Assembly: GCF_013359935.1 (NCBI RefSeq)
Contig: NZ_JABMCB010000197.1
Coordinates: 169,123-233,122, forward strand
Length of the DNA: 64,000 bases
Source of the DNA: Paenibacillus xylanilyticus
GTDB taxonomy: Bacteria > Bacillota > Bacilli > Paenibacillales > Paenibacillaceae
Direction of reading: 5' to 3'
A program made the translations under genes and the position numbers. A model generated the notes under the pieces. That model did not search any database. It was not told the origin of the DNA and saw only the letters and a program-made list of their open reading frames with translations. Every line of letters starts with the position of its first letter. Positions within the stretch are counted from its first letter, which is position 1. Below, in pieces: positions 1 through 8,716 of the stretch.

Positions 1-1239
1 ACAGTGATCCGTATGAGGAACCTGGTTAATGTATTTGAGTTCCGCATCCGGGTGCAAAATGATTCCATCTGGCATTGCGCCGCTTGCATGCTGCTGTGCC
101 AGGGCGGTCAGGAATGCTTCACGCGCAATCTGTGGCCGAATATAACTCATGCCCATGTTATCCTGCAGATAGTTCCGGGTCTGCGGATCAGTCGTCAGCC
201 GGTTCGTTTTGCCGTGGTAATACATTTGACGTGGCAGCCAGTGGTTCACAAAATTATTCAGTCCGTCATCCGGTGTCTGGATCTGAATGTTCCCCTGTCC
301 TTCTGCAACGTAAGCTGCATATTCCTGTTCGGCCAAGGCAAAGCCATCTAATCCTTCAGTATTCTGTTTTATAAAATACCGCTGCCGGATGAGTTCGATC
401 TCTTCCTCATCATGAGCAGGGCCAAAAATAAACCGATATTCCTGCTCCTCTCCCGCCTCCAATTCCAATCTGTACTGAAGAACAGCCACAGGTGTCTCGT
501 ATCTCGCATCCCCACCCTCTAAGGCGTCCAGCTGCAAAGCAGACGGGGCGTGTAGGCCACCTTCGCCTTCGAAATGCTCATGATTCACTTCCCATGAAGC
601 AGGCTTACGATCGGCAAGCAGGTAGGTTTTGTCACTGTAATTTTTGATCTTGGCATAATCCTGATACTTCTGATACGGCGTGACCGACGAACAAACAATA
701 CCCTGCAGATCCTCCACGTACGTACCCGACTGGTTCATCCATGACATATATCCAACCGTGAAATACGGATAGATGCTCAGCTTGCGTTTATGGGAAGAGA
801 GGTTCTTCACCTTCACCTGCCACAGCTCCATGGCATCCTCCTTAGGCAGACGCAGGCTCATCTCAATAGAGATGTCATCGCTTACAACATTCCAGCGAAT
901 ATCATGTTTCCCGACGGCAAATGTATAACTGTCCGCTTGTTTTCGTACCGGCTCATACGGAGCCGAGAAAATTTCACCGTTTATTTCATCTTTGATGTAA
1001 ACAAATCGTCCCGGATGATGGGCGTAGTACGGCTGCTCCGGCTGCATGAATGTCTTGGCCTCCAGATTTGGCGCATGCGAGTACTTGGCAGGCTCCGGCT
1101 GCATGAATTGGGCTACAGCATATCCCCGGCAATTCATATGGATCATCATCTTTTCGTTCCAGAGGAATCCTGATGCCTTGGGCATACTTGTCGGACTTGT
1201 CAGTTCGTAGTATTCATTATCTTTCGTTGCTCTGATCAT
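1..1239 (-). CDS. GH94/GH36-like glycoside phosphorylase, 3' end missing
   Basis: Open minus-strand frame of 413 codons running off the window edge, so only the N-terminal part is visible. The start ATG at 1239 follows an AGAGAGG ribosome binding site. The N-terminal 270 residues look like the beta-sandwich of cellobiose-phosphorylase-type enzymes. It is followed by the stretch NYLQDNMGMSYIRPQIARE, which corresponds to the QD-containing substrate loop of GH94 proteins, and by LHPDAELKYINQVPHTDHC just before the cut. GH94 enzymes phosphorolyse beta-glucosides such as cellobiose or cello-oligomers, usually in the cytoplasm; no signal peptide is visible here. The catalytic Asp region lies outside the window, so the substrate cannot be assigned. 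It has its own promoter with operator-like palindromes. Confidence 0.72.
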   Translation of the reverse strand, partial: MIRATKDNEYYELTSPTSMPKASGFLWNEKMMIHMNCRGYAVAQFMQPEPAKYSHAPNLEAKTFMQPEQPYYAHHPGRFVYIKDEINGEIFSAPYEPVRKQADSYTFAVGKHDIRWNVVSDDISIEMSLRLPKEDAMELWQVKVKNLSSHKRKLSIYPYFTVGYMSWMNQSGTYVEDLQGIVCSSVTPYQKYQDYAKIKNYSDKTYLLADRKPASWEVNHEHFEGEGGLHAPSALQLDALEGGDARYETPVAVLQYRLELEAGEEQEYRFIFGPAHDEEEIELIRQRYFIKQNTEGLDGFALAEQEYAAYVAEGQGNIQIQTPDDGLNNFVNHWLPRQMYYHGKTNRLTTDPQTRNYLQDNMGMSYIRPQIAREAFLTALAQQHASGAMPDGIILHPDAELKYINQVPHTDHC

Positions 1240-1279
1240 CACTGAACCTCTCTTTCGGGTTATGGAGTTGGAATGACAG

Positions 1280-1341
1280 AAAACGTTTTAGTAACTTGTA
1301 TACAACTTCATTCATTATAACACGGGAACGCTTACAGTCAC
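1280..1341 (-). promoter_or_regulatory. Promoter and operator-like palindromes of the GH94-like gene
   Basis: Reading the minus strand, a GTGACT -35 (1336-1341) and a perfect TATAAT -10 (1314-1319) are 16 bp apart. The spacer contains TGTAAGCGTTCCC, close to a CcpA cre site. Just downstream of the expected transcription start are two perfect palindromes, TTGTATACAA (1296-1305) and AAAACGTTTT (1280-1289); the second has the central CG typical of LacI-family operators. This suggests catabolite control plus a LacI-type repressor, by inference only. Confidence 0.5.
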
Positions 1342-1445
1342 GGATTAATGTTCAACTTCGTCTGAATTAAATGGCTCGGCTCATAAACATCGCAAAATAT
1401 TCTTTTTAAAATAAACCTCTGCTAAAGGGGATCGACTTAACAAAA

Positions 1446-1469
1446 AAAGAGCTGAATTCTCAGCTCTTA
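1446..1469 (-). terminator. Intrinsic terminator of the SnoaL-fold gene
   Basis: Perfect stem AAGAGCTGA / TCAGCTCTT with a 4-nt loop, followed on the minus strand by a run of seven T. The stop codon of the upstream gene (1460-1462) lies inside the stem. Confidence 0.8.
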
Positions 1470-1879
1470 TTGCGCTCCAGTTGTTTTTCAATTCCCAGCC
1501 TGTCGATCTGAATCCAATATTCTGCAATCCTCTCATTCTGCACGCGATAAACGGCACTGGCAATTTCAATCACTGGCAGATTGGTCGGTGTATATCCATC
1601 CACTTCCCCAATATGGGTACCCGCTTGTCTCCAGCGTACATACACTTTATCGCCATGTGCAATCAGTTCCTGAATCTCAAGTGAAAACTCGCCATAAGCT
1701 TGAAGCATTTCTCTCACATGATCCGCATAATTGGAAGGCGTCCTGCTTACGGTCACTTCCTCTTCCGATATCACCTGATGGGCCAGTACCTGCTCCGCCA
1801 TTAATGTATCTGCATAATCAAGATTCCGACCTGATCGCACTTCTTCAAAAAAAGTTCGGACAATCTGCTCTGGTGTCAT
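1460..1879 (-). CDS. SnoaL-like / NTF2-fold ester-cyclase family protein
   Basis: 139 residues, the usual size for a single cone-shaped SnoaL-like domain. It starts at ATG 1879 behind a GGAGTGGAGTGA ribosome binding site. The pattern of an N-terminal helix (EQIVRTFFEEVRSGRNLDYAD), a central HGDKVYVRWRQAGTHIGE strand pair and a C-terminal RIAEYWIQIDRLG is characteristic of the SnoaL/ester-cyclase group. Members bind small hydrophobic molecules, and many have no proven reaction; none can be assigned here. The gene stands alone between the GH94-like gene and the divergent lipoprotein gene and ends in its own terminator. Confidence 0.7.
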   Translation of the reverse strand: MTPEQIVRTFFEEVRSGRNLDYADTLMAEQVLAHQVISEEEVTVSRTPSNYADHVREMLQAYGEFSLEIQELIAHGDKVYVRWRQAGTHIGEVDGYTPTNLPVIEIASAVYRVQNERIAEYWIQIDRLGIEKQLERNKS

Positions 1880-2023
1880 TCACTCCACTCCATTCACATT
1901 GAATTCCTCTTTAACCTCGATGACATTAAAAAGTACATCTTTCATTATTTTATCATCCATTTCATGCTGGGATTTCCTTCCTGTTCTACTGTTCTATAGG
2001 ACTATCAACCCTCTTCGTATGCC

Positions 2024-2052
2024 TTGACAATGAGACTATATAACCATAAACT
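2024..2052 (+). promoter_or_regulatory. Sigma-A-type promoter of the transglutaminase-like lipoprotein
   Basis: Perfect TTGACA -35 (2024-2029), 17-bp spacer and TAAACT -10 (2047-2052). This leaves a leader of about 110 nt before the ATG at 2168. An AGGAGG at about 2080 lies too far upstream to serve that start. Confidence 0.6.
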
Positions 2053-2167
2053 AGCAAAAGGTATTAGGAAATTAATAGGAGGTTTTGCTGATAAGAGGAT
2101 CGACGATAGTTTTTATCCATAATTGAATATGTCTGATTCATCAAGAAAAACAGGAAAGCGGTGTACC

Positions 2168-4618
2168 ATGAAACGTCTGTATTTTATATTGTTTGCACTT
2201 ACCGTGCTGCTGGCTGGATGTCAGAGCAGTAACGAGGAAACGATTTCAACGGAGGATACTGTAAAAGAAGGCTCTACCATATTAAGTTTGAAACAGAAAT
2301 ACGGCTCTGAATCGAACCCATCGATCATGCCGATGTATAACGTAGCTCAAGACGAAGAATTCAAGTTTACATTCAAAGCTGATCTGAAAAATAGCCGTCT
2401 GCAAGCAAGTGATATGATTAGCGTACATACCGATATTAAAGCACTCGAAGCTAGTAAAGTTTACGCCATACCAGAAATCAACGACAACAGTGTTTCCATC
2501 AAGCCTCTTGGGTGGGGCGTATTAAGCTCAAATTCAATGAAGAACAAGAATCAAAGCACTTGGGGCGGTGCCCCAATCTATTATATTCGGATTAACTATG
2601 ATCTGGATGCAGACCAATTGACACCGCTCGACAAACCCATGATCATCCCATTCACAGTGAAGTCCGAAGTGCCTGTCCCTCATCTCAAATATGAGATCGA
2701 CAAGAATAAACGATTTAAACTCACTTGGGACAAAGTAGATGGCGCCACAGAATACAAAATTTATAATCGTGCTGATCGAACCGTAATTTTTGAAACGAAC
2801 AACATCCCTCTGCAAGGCGCAGAGAAAGCCTACAATGGAAGTAATCCTCTGGTTATAGCGACTACAACCGAGACGTCCTTCGATGATTTCAATGGAGATG
2901 GAAAAGGCGGCCTTGGTGTTATCAATGAACTAATGACATCCTATCAAAATCATGGCATGAAGGGTGAATATTACGTCACCGCTGTTAGTGGGGACAAGGA
3001 ATCGAATTTCAGTAATGGCGTTGCCACTGCTCCACTCTCTGACCAGTTGCCAATGGCATTGACAGAACAACTATATATGAAGAAATTAAAAAACGTGAAT
3101 GAACTGCCCAAAGCAACGAATATTGAACATATTGACGGTTCATTATTACAAGGAAGGATTGTCTATGATACAGCGAATGTAGAGATTTCAGACTTTAACG
3201 AAACGAACATTCCGTTTCACATCAAAGGAACTGCTCTTACCAGTTATGTACGGGTAGAGTCTGTAACCACAGACGATTTGGCAAAACTGGAAAACCAAAC
3301 GGTTGCGGAATCCAGTAACGGATTGATCGAACCGAAGAACGATACGCCTTACGTCCCTGCACCTGATGTGCCTACGGTCATCAACAACAGTGATGCTCCT
3401 GTATCGGATTCTGCGGCCGAATCCTCACCTGCTGAGTCCACCAACTCTGCACCAGCACAAGAAGACGAGACTGAAAATGCACCGTCGGAAGATAGAAATG
3501 AACCAGTTTCAACGCCTGAACCTGGTGAAGAAAACCTTGTGGACGAGCAGAAGTCCAATACACAGCAAAAGGTTGAAGAGGGTAATCAGGAAACGGTTCC
3601 TGAACCGGCTGCAGGTGATGAACTTATCAATGCGGATTCCGCATTAGAAGAAGTGTTGGCCAAAAACATGATTGCTGCCCAAGACAAGATCTCTTTGAAA
3701 GCTTTTCCTGAAGCCCAAAATTTCACGACGCTCTCGGATGTTGTACTGAAAGTAATGTATCAGAATCCATTGGTTCTGGGTGTGGAAGGCTTCGAATACA
3801 ACTACGGCACATTGACGCTTTCGATTCATTATAATGAATCCCCTGAAGCCATCCAAAAGAAACAGGATGAGATTATTGCCAAAGCAAACGAAGTTGTTGC
3901 TTCCATTATCAAGGATGGCATGAACGAGGATGAGAAACGCAAAGCGATTTATGATTACCTGAACGATAATGCGAAGTATGATGATGCCGCGCTGGAAAGT
4001 GCGGAGCAGAACAACTTCAAAACCACCGATCCACAATATAATGACTCATTCACCACCTACGGCATTCTGGTCAAAGGTGTTGGTGTATGTGCCAGCTATG
4101 CTTCTGTATACAAACTGCTCTCCGATCTGTCCGGACTGGAAAGCATTGTTGTCACCGGAACTTCCAGTGGTGTCCCTCATGCGTGGAACAAGGTCAAAAT
4201 TGGAAGTGAATGGTTGCATGTGGATGCCACCAATAATCTAACCAACTCCGGTATCCCCTACTTCCTGTACAATGCAAACGATGAAACGGCTGCAAGTCAG
4301 GAAACGGTAGCGGATAAAGATTATTGGCTCGATTCCGAACTTACTTTGTTTAATGGCGAAAGTGATGCAAACGACTATTATGTGCAAAACGATCTTGAAG
4401 TCGCTTCGCTAAGTGAATACAAAACGAAGGCTGAAAGTGAACTAAGAAACGGTGAGAAGCAGGTTATTCTAAGATTTGCCTCGCCCGTTAACTCGGATGA
4501 ACTGATGACAGCAGCAGGCGAAGCCCTTGCTGCGGTGGATGAAGCCCTTTTGAACACGGCACAATTGGCTACACTGGGCAGTTACGCAATTCTGGAGCCG
4601 AATCCGGAACAAAACTAA
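2168..4618 (+). CDS. Large lipoprotein with C-terminal transglutaminase-like domain
   Basis: 816 residues if translation starts at ATG 2168, which directly precedes a lipoprotein signal MKRLYFILFALTVLLAGC (lipid-modified Cys 18) and has AGGAAAG upstream; an in-frame ATG at 2123 would add 15 residues that spoil the signal. The order is: signal; an immunoglobulin/Fn3-like region around KFKLTWDKVDGATEYKIY-type strands; a Ser/Pro/Glu-rich linker (about residues 390-490); and a transglutaminase-like domain with the triad GVCASYA (Cys about 640), PHAWNKV (His about 670) and HVDATNN (Asp about 685). Bacterial surface transglutaminase-like proteins act as peptidases or cross-linkers outside the membrane; the actual substrate is unknown. 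Confidence 0.8.
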   Translation: MKRLYFILFALTVLLAGCQSSNEETISTEDTVKEGSTILSLKQKYGSESNPSIMPMYNVAQDEEFKFTFKADLKNSRLQASDMISVHTDIKALEASKVYAIPEINDNSVSIKPLGWGVLSSNSMKNKNQSTWGGAPIYYIRINYDLDADQLTPLDKPMIIPFTVKSEVPVPHLKYEIDKNKRFKLTWDKVDGATEYKIYNRADRTVIFETNNIPLQGAEKAYNGSNPLVIATTTETSFDDFNGDGKGGLGVINELMTSYQNHGMKGEYYVTAVSGDKESNFSNGVATAPLSDQLPMALTEQLYMKKLKNVNELPKATNIEHIDGSLLQGRIVYDTANVEISDFNETNIPFHIKGTALTSYVRVESVTTDDLAKLENQTVAESSNGLIEPKNDTPYVPAPDVPTVINNSDAPVSDSAAESSPAESTNSAPAQEDETENAPSEDRNEPVSTPEPGEENLVDEQKSNTQQKVEEGNQETVPEPAAGDELINADSALEEVLAKNMIAAQDKISLKAFPEAQNFTTLSDVVLKVMYQNPLVLGVEGFEYNYGTLTLSIHYNESPEAIQKKQDEIIAKANEVVASIIKDGMNEDEKRKAIYDYLNDNAKYDDAALESAEQNNFKTTDPQYNDSFTTYGILVKGVGVCASYASVYKLLSDLSGLESIVVTGTSSGVPHAWNKVKIGSEWLHVDATNNLTNSGIPYFLYNANDETAASQETVADKDYWLDSELTLFNGESDANDYYVQNDLEVASLSEYKTKAESELRNGEKQVILRFASPVNSDELMTAAGEALAAVDEALLNTAQLATLGSYAILEPNPEQN

Positions 4619-4633
4619 TGCCCTAAAAAGAAT

Positions 4634-4673
4634 AAAGAACTCCATCTCCCATGAACAGGGAATGGAGTTCTTT
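4634..4673. terminator. Bidirectional terminator between convergent genes
   Basis: A 12-bp perfect stem AAAGAACTCCAT / ATGGAGTTCTTT with A- and T-rich flanks lies between the lipoprotein gene and the convergent SDR gene. Confidence 0.8.
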
Positions 4674-4716
4674 GTTTAACCGACTATTTCAATCATGGAT
4701 GCCTGTTATCTCATGT

Positions 4717-5619
4717 TTACGGACTAACTGTACCGCCATTGGCATTCAATGTCTCGCCGCTCACATAGCTGGATTCCTGACTTGCCAGGAATACAAACGC
4801 AGGCGCCATCTCGGCAGGCTGTCCTGCCCGACCAAGTGGTGTATTGGAGCCAAAACTAGCAAGCTTCTCCACGGGTTGTCCGCCTACGATCTGAAGCGGT
4901 GTCCATACCGGACCTGGCGCAACGACATTCACACGAATGCCTTTGCTACCGACCTGCTGGGCGAGTGCTTTGCTGAACGTGTTAATGGCCGCCTTCGTCG
5001 TTGCATAGTCCAGCAGGATTGGCGAAGGACTGTACGCCTGGATGGAGGACGTATTGATGATGGAGCTGCCTGGTTTCATATGTTTTATAGCCGCTTTGCA
5101 GAGCCAGAACAGAGAATACACATTCGTCTTAAATGTCGCATCGAATTGTTCTGTCGTCAGATCGGCGATCTGTTCAACAAACTGCTGTTTACCTGCCACG
5201 TTCGCAAGGATATCAATCCCGCCAAGCTCTTTTACGGCAGATTCAATGAGCTGCTCGCAATATTTCTCATCCTTCAGGTCACCTGGAATCGCAACAGCCT
5301 TGCGGCCTGCTTCTTCAATCAGCTGCACCACTTCTTTGGCGTCGGCTTCTTCCTCCGGAAGGTAGGACAGCACAACATCCGCGCCTTCACGGGCAAAAGC
5401 AATCGCTGCCGCACGGCCAATCCCGCTGTCCGCCCCGGTGACTACGGCTTTGCGTCCAGTCAGACGTCCGCTGCCTTTGTAGCTCTTTTCCCCTGCATCA
5501 GGTACAGGTGTCATCTCGCGCTGAAGTCCAGGCTCTTCCTGCTGCTGCTTCCACTCGGGTGTTGCCTTCGGATATTGTGTCGTCGGATCTTGTACAGTAT
5601 GCTGGTCTTGATTAGCCAT
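4717..5619 (-). CDS. SDR-family oxidoreductase, general-stress-protein-39 type
   Basis: 300 residues from ATG 5619, which has GGAGGAATTGAAC immediately upstream; an ATG at 5640 is in frame but has no proper site. After a polar 50-residue N-terminal extension comes the Rossmann motif TGADSGIG (about 61-68), then NVAGKQQF, an SSI catalytic Ser and YATTK (Tyr about 210, Lys +4), followed by NVVAPGPVWTPL. The extension plus SDR core matches the B. subtilis YdaD/YhdF stress dehydrogenases. It is predicted to be a cytoplasmic NAD(P)-dependent alcohol/aldehyde oxidoreductase; the substrate is unknown. Confidence 0.85.
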   Translation of the reverse strand: MANQDQHTVQDPTTQYPKATPEWKQQQEEPGLQREMTPVPDAGEKSYKGSGRLTGRKAVVTGADSGIGRAAAIAFAREGADVVLSYLPEEEADAKEVVQLIEEAGRKAVAIPGDLKDEKYCEQLIESAVKELGGIDILANVAGKQQFVEQIADLTTEQFDATFKTNVYSLFWLCKAAIKHMKPGSSIINTSSIQAYSPSPILLDYATTKAAINTFSKALAQQVGSKGIRVNVVAPGPVWTPLQIVGGQPVEKLASFGSNTPLGRAGQPAEMAPAFVFLASQESSYVSGETLNANGGTVSP

Positions 5620-5661
5620 GTTCAATTCCTCCTCGGTCATTTACAGATGATCACTACGATC

Positions 5662-5811
5662 ACAGAACAACCTTACGATTGCTGTTATCCCCAGATTTTT
5701 TTTCTCCCTTTTATTAAGGGGAAAATCCAGGGATAGCGTATGCTTCCGATGCAGCTTTCTTGCAGAAAGCTTTTAAGCGAGCACTTCGTTTCTCCAGGTT
5801 ATTTCTGTTCT
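5662..5811. repeat. Structured intergenic repeat, copy 1
   Basis: First of three related copies (others at 22061-22165 and 24743-24888). The outer stem is ACAGAA-AACCT pairing with AGGTT-TTCTGT. Inside is the invariant block GCTGTTATCCCCAGATTTTT, which pairs imperfectly with GAAAATCCAGGGATAGC around a small CCC/GGG hairpin. A second hairpin AGCTTTC/GAAAGCT and a GCGAGC-TTCGTTTCTCC tail follow. It lies between the start of the SDR gene and the merR promoter. Confidence 0.8.
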
Positions 5812-5938
5812 CTTCGTGACCATGCAAATTTAAATTTATTTATTGTTGTTTTCATAAAAGTTGCACTCTTTTCTTTGTAACCGAGATGGGCCAAATTTAA
5901 ACTGGGCCTGCTCAATTCCATATAGCCATTGTTCCGCA

Positions 5939-5969
5939 TTGAATCTCCAGTGACTGGAGGTTATATAAT
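5939..5969 (+). promoter_or_regulatory. MerR-type promoter/operator of the merR-family gene
   Basis: TTGAAT -35 (5939-5944) and TATAAT -10 (5964-5969) are separated by 19 bp, the long spacer typical of MerR-controlled promoters. The spacer carries the palindrome CTCCAGTGACTGGAG. The same layout occurs at 8584-8614. The predicted transcript starts only about 13 nt before the TTG start codon. Confidence 0.75.
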
Positions 5970-5988
5970 CAATCATGAGGTGATCTCA

Positions 5989-6972
5989 TTGAATTTAAAC
6001 CAAGATACATATTCGATCGGTGAAGCTGCCAAAATGATCGGTTCAACCGTTAAAACCATTCGTTATTACGACGAAATCGGACTGGTCCATCCCTCGCTTT
6101 ATACGGAAGGCGGGCACCGTCTCTATACACCGCAGGACCTGTGGCGGCTGGAGCTTATCACTACGCTGCGCTATCTGAATTTCGGCATACCGGATATTCG
6201 CAGGCTCATGTCCGGTGAACTGGGCATGTCACAGGCGCTGGACCTGCAGATTGAAGCTCTGGAAACCCAGATCAGCACCATGAGCACCATGCTCTCCATT
6301 TTGCAGCAAGCCAAACAGCATGAAGCGGAAGCTTCACTGAATTCCGGTCAGTCTCTCACCTATGTATCCAGCCTGGTGGATTCACTAACGGCCCATGCCA
6401 AGAAACGGAAGCAATTTGTCTCCGCCAAGATGGAAGAATCTCATCTCCTGGACGAGATCCCGCAGGAATGGAGAGTCTCGTTTTTGCACTTTTTTGATAA
6501 ATACCTGATGAAAGATACGAAATTATCTGCCAAACAAACAATGGCCTGGAAGGAAATTCAGGAGATCATTAATGATCCGGCCTATATTGCCGATCTGGCC
6601 CGTCTCGAACTGCCCTTCTTCACCATGGCAAACCATCCACAGGTTGAGGCTGACGCCTGGGTGAGAAAAATGGAGGAAATCCGTATTCGTACCACCGAGG
6701 CTCTGACCAAGCAATGGCCACCAGACAGCCCTGCGGTTCAGGCTATGGTTTGGGATTTTGTAATGATGTACGCCAGCAATGAACATACCGGAGACCCAGA
6801 AGCCTTTTTCAGCAAACAAGCCCGGTACATGCTGGACTTCGTTACAGAGCGCATCCTTCGTTTTAATAGACTGTGTATGGTGCTGAACCCCGAATGGAGC
6901 GAAATTGTTAACGGTATTAACCTGCTTCAGGAAGGCATGAGGCTGCGGTTAAAACAAATGGAAGAAGACTGA
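5989..6972 (+). CDS. MerR-family transcriptional regulator
   Basis: 327 residues from TTG 5989, chosen because GAGGTGATCTCA precedes it and the predicted transcript begins at about 5976; an upstream TTG at 5929 lies in front of the promoter and cannot be used. Residues 6-75 are a MerR winged helix (YSIGEAAKMIGSTVKTIRYY, with GLVHPS and GGHRLY after it). A coiled dimerisation helix follows, then a long C-terminal domain of about 190 residues that probably senses a ligand. The C-terminal part lacks the Cys pairs of metal sensors. It is convergent with the alpha/beta hydrolase at 6999 and shares its operator, so it very likely controls both itself and that gene. Confidence 0.85.
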   Translation: MNLNQDTYSIGEAAKMIGSTVKTIRYYDEIGLVHPSLYTEGGHRLYTPQDLWRLELITTLRYLNFGIPDIRRLMSGELGMSQALDLQIEALETQISTMSTMLSILQQAKQHEAEASLNSGQSLTYVSSLVDSLTAHAKKRKQFVSAKMEESHLLDEIPQEWRVSFLHFFDKYLMKDTKLSAKQTMAWKEIQEIINDPAYIADLARLELPFFTMANHPQVEADAWVRKMEEIRIRTTEALTKQWPPDSPAVQAMVWDFVMMYASNEHTGDPEAFFSKQARYMLDFVTERILRFNRLCMVLNPEWSEIVNGINLLQEGMRLRLKQMEED

Positions 6973-6991
6973 ACGTCAGTCTCCTTCCATT
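6958..6991. terminator. Terminator between merR-family and hydrolase genes
   Basis: ATGGAAGAAGACTGA pairs with TCAGTCTCCTTCCAT around ACG, followed by TTTT on the plus strand. It overlaps the last codons of the regulator. Confidence 0.75.
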
Positions 6992-6998
6992 TTTCGTT

Positions 6999-8513
6999 TT
7001 AGCCCTTTTTTAACGAATAGGATGCATGTTCCCCCACTTCACTATCCATACGGAGCGATTGCCCTTTTAAATAGTGATTGAAGAAGTCGATCGTTGTATC
7101 GTTTATCAATTGTTGTGCCCCACGTGCGTCTACACCCTGTGACCATTCCAGAATGGGAGATATCAGATAGAGATCCGAGAAACTCAGATGTTTGGTGTTG
7201 CTCAGTTCCATCCAGAAGTTCCCTCCTACGGTCACTGGCTCATATCGGGCATATACTTCCTCGTAGTATTTCTCGGCTTCCGGACGGGTCGTGCCCATGG
7301 CCGCGATCTCTTCGTCACTCATTACACTTGTACCTGCGACCGTTGTGTCCGCACTCATCATCAGAAACGGTTTGCCTACCCCTTCAGCGGGAATGCGCTT
7401 CTCTCCAAACAATACACCATCCATGTTCATCCCTGCTTTGACACGCGGATCATCCATTAACATCTGTACCGTTGTCGCCCCGCCAAATGAATGTCCAAAC
7501 ATGCCGATGTTGTCCAGATCCATATGTCCGGTAAAACGCCCGTTTGGATCTCCTGCGGCTAATTTCTTCACCTCATCCAGTACAAACTGCGCGTCCTTCA
7601 CCCATGTCTCGTTGAGCTTGTCCATATAACTGAATTGCAGCTGTTCGAAGCCTTCTTTCCCCTCCGATTCAAACTGGGCCACACGTCCATCCGGAAATAC
7701 AGATACCAGACTGCTATACGTGTGATTAATGCCAACAACAATGTAACCTTGACTAACCAGCTGCTCCACCTGGAACGTATTCTGATTTTCATAGCCATGC
7801 AGACCATGAGAGAAAAGGATTACCGGGTATTGCGCTTCCGCATCTGATAATGAAGCTTCCTGAATCGCATGTGCTTTGACTTGGTCCAAACTTGAAAATA
7901 ACAGCTTCGGCAGCTGCAGCACTTCATTGAAGGCTGCTGCATATACGGCTGGATCGTTTACATAAGGGGCTGTTGTTCCCTTGGCATCTGGATCTGTGGG
8001 ATACCAGATCTGCACCATCAGTTCCCGTTTGTCCCCGGCTGTACTTGTCAGTAATTCCTCCCGACTATTGTCTGTCCAGTCATAGGATACTGTTCCGATT
8101 CCGTAGGGACCTGTAAGCTTTTCAAATGAAAATACCGGAAAAAGCAGCGGTAGCCCAACGGTTACGGCAGCGTATACCAACACCAACATAGATGTTGCAA
8201 TGATTCGAACACGTCCAGTTTTTTGTACGGCAGACGTGCTGGAAGACGATGCTGCAGCATGTTTGCCCACTGTCGTCACTGAGCGCTGCTGTCTTCTTGC
8301 ATCTGCCATTATCCCAATCAGTGGAACCAATGTGAGCAGGTACGCTGGAATCATCGGCCAACGCATGCCCTCTACCCATCCATGAATCAGCAGCAGCACA
8401 CCCGATATGACGAGCCCTCCCCATACCCCTTTCTGCGGCTTATTCCGCCCTCCGATCAACCACACCAGCATTACGACGTTGAAAATAAGATAGATCCATT
8501 CTACTGTCCTCAT
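6999..8513 (-). CDS. Membrane-anchored alpha/beta hydrolase, PAF-acetylhydrolase-like
   Basis: 504 residues from ATG 8513, preceded by AAGGGGGAA. The in-frame ATG at 8588 overlaps the -10 box and is excluded. The N-terminal 130 residues hold about four membrane segments (for example VEWIYLIFNVVMLVWLIGG). The catalytic domain follows: PVILFSHGLHGYENQN (oxyanion region), GMFGHSFGGATT (nucleophile Ser about 342) and NTKHLSFSD (likely catalytic His). This fits platelet-activating-factor acetylhydrolase-type esterases. Active-site orientation relative to the membrane is unknown. Its promoter carries the same MerR palindrome as the neighbouring regulator, so induction by a lipophilic or drug-like compound is plausible but inferred. 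Confidence 0.8.
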   Translation of the reverse strand: MRTVEWIYLIFNVVMLVWLIGGRNKPQKGVWGGLVISGVLLLIHGWVEGMRWPMIPAYLLTLVPLIGIMADARRQQRSVTTVGKHAAASSSSTSAVQKTGRVRIIATSMLVLVYAAVTVGLPLLFPVFSFEKLTGPYGIGTVSYDWTDNSREELLTSTAGDKRELMVQIWYPTDPDAKGTTAPYVNDPAVYAAAFNEVLQLPKLLFSSLDQVKAHAIQEASLSDAEAQYPVILFSHGLHGYENQNTFQVEQLVSQGYIVVGINHTYSSLVSVFPDGRVAQFESEGKEGFEQLQFSYMDKLNETWVKDAQFVLDEVKKLAAGDPNGRFTGHMDLDNIGMFGHSFGGATTVQMLMDDPRVKAGMNMDGVLFGEKRIPAEGVGKPFLMMSADTTVAGTSVMSDEEIAAMGTTRPEAEKYYEEVYARYEPVTVGGNFWMELSNTKHLSFSDLYLISPILEWSQGVDARGAQQLINDTTIDFFNHYLKGQSLRMDSEVGEHASYSLKKG

Positions 8514-8583
8514 GATACTAGTTCCCCCTTGTCTGTTTGCTGCGTTTCGAATTGCAAGCTGTACAGCAGTTCTTCTAGTTGCA

Positions 8584-8614
8584 ATCATAAAACCTCCAGT
8601 AACAGGAGATTCAA
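8584..8614 (-). promoter_or_regulatory. MerR-type promoter/operator of the hydrolase gene
   Basis: On the minus strand: TTGAAT (8609-8614), a 19-bp spacer containing CTCCTGTTACTGGAG, then TATGAT (8584-8589). It is nearly identical to the promoter at 5939-5969. Confidence 0.75.
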
Positions 8615-8663
8615 GGGGGATTTTTTAAGAAAACGAACCTAAACTACTTTAAAACAAAAAAAA

Positions 8664-8681
8664 GAGAGGGATTCCCCTCTC
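8664..8681 (-). terminator. Terminator of the small coiled-coil gene pair
   Basis: GAGAGGG / CCCTCTC hairpin followed on the minus strand by eight T. Confidence 0.75.
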
Positions 8682-8716
8682 CTTCCACATATCTTAATTT
8701 CGAAAACAACGTAATA

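Noticed and set aside
5693..5701. TTATCCCCA as a DnaA box
   Set aside because: It differs from TTATCCACA by one base and occurs once per copy of the structured repeat, where it is part of a stem; no origin features are present.
4651..5736. 361-codon plus-strand open frame
   Set aside because: It is the antisense shadow of the SDR dehydrogenase, which has clear motifs and a ribosome binding site.
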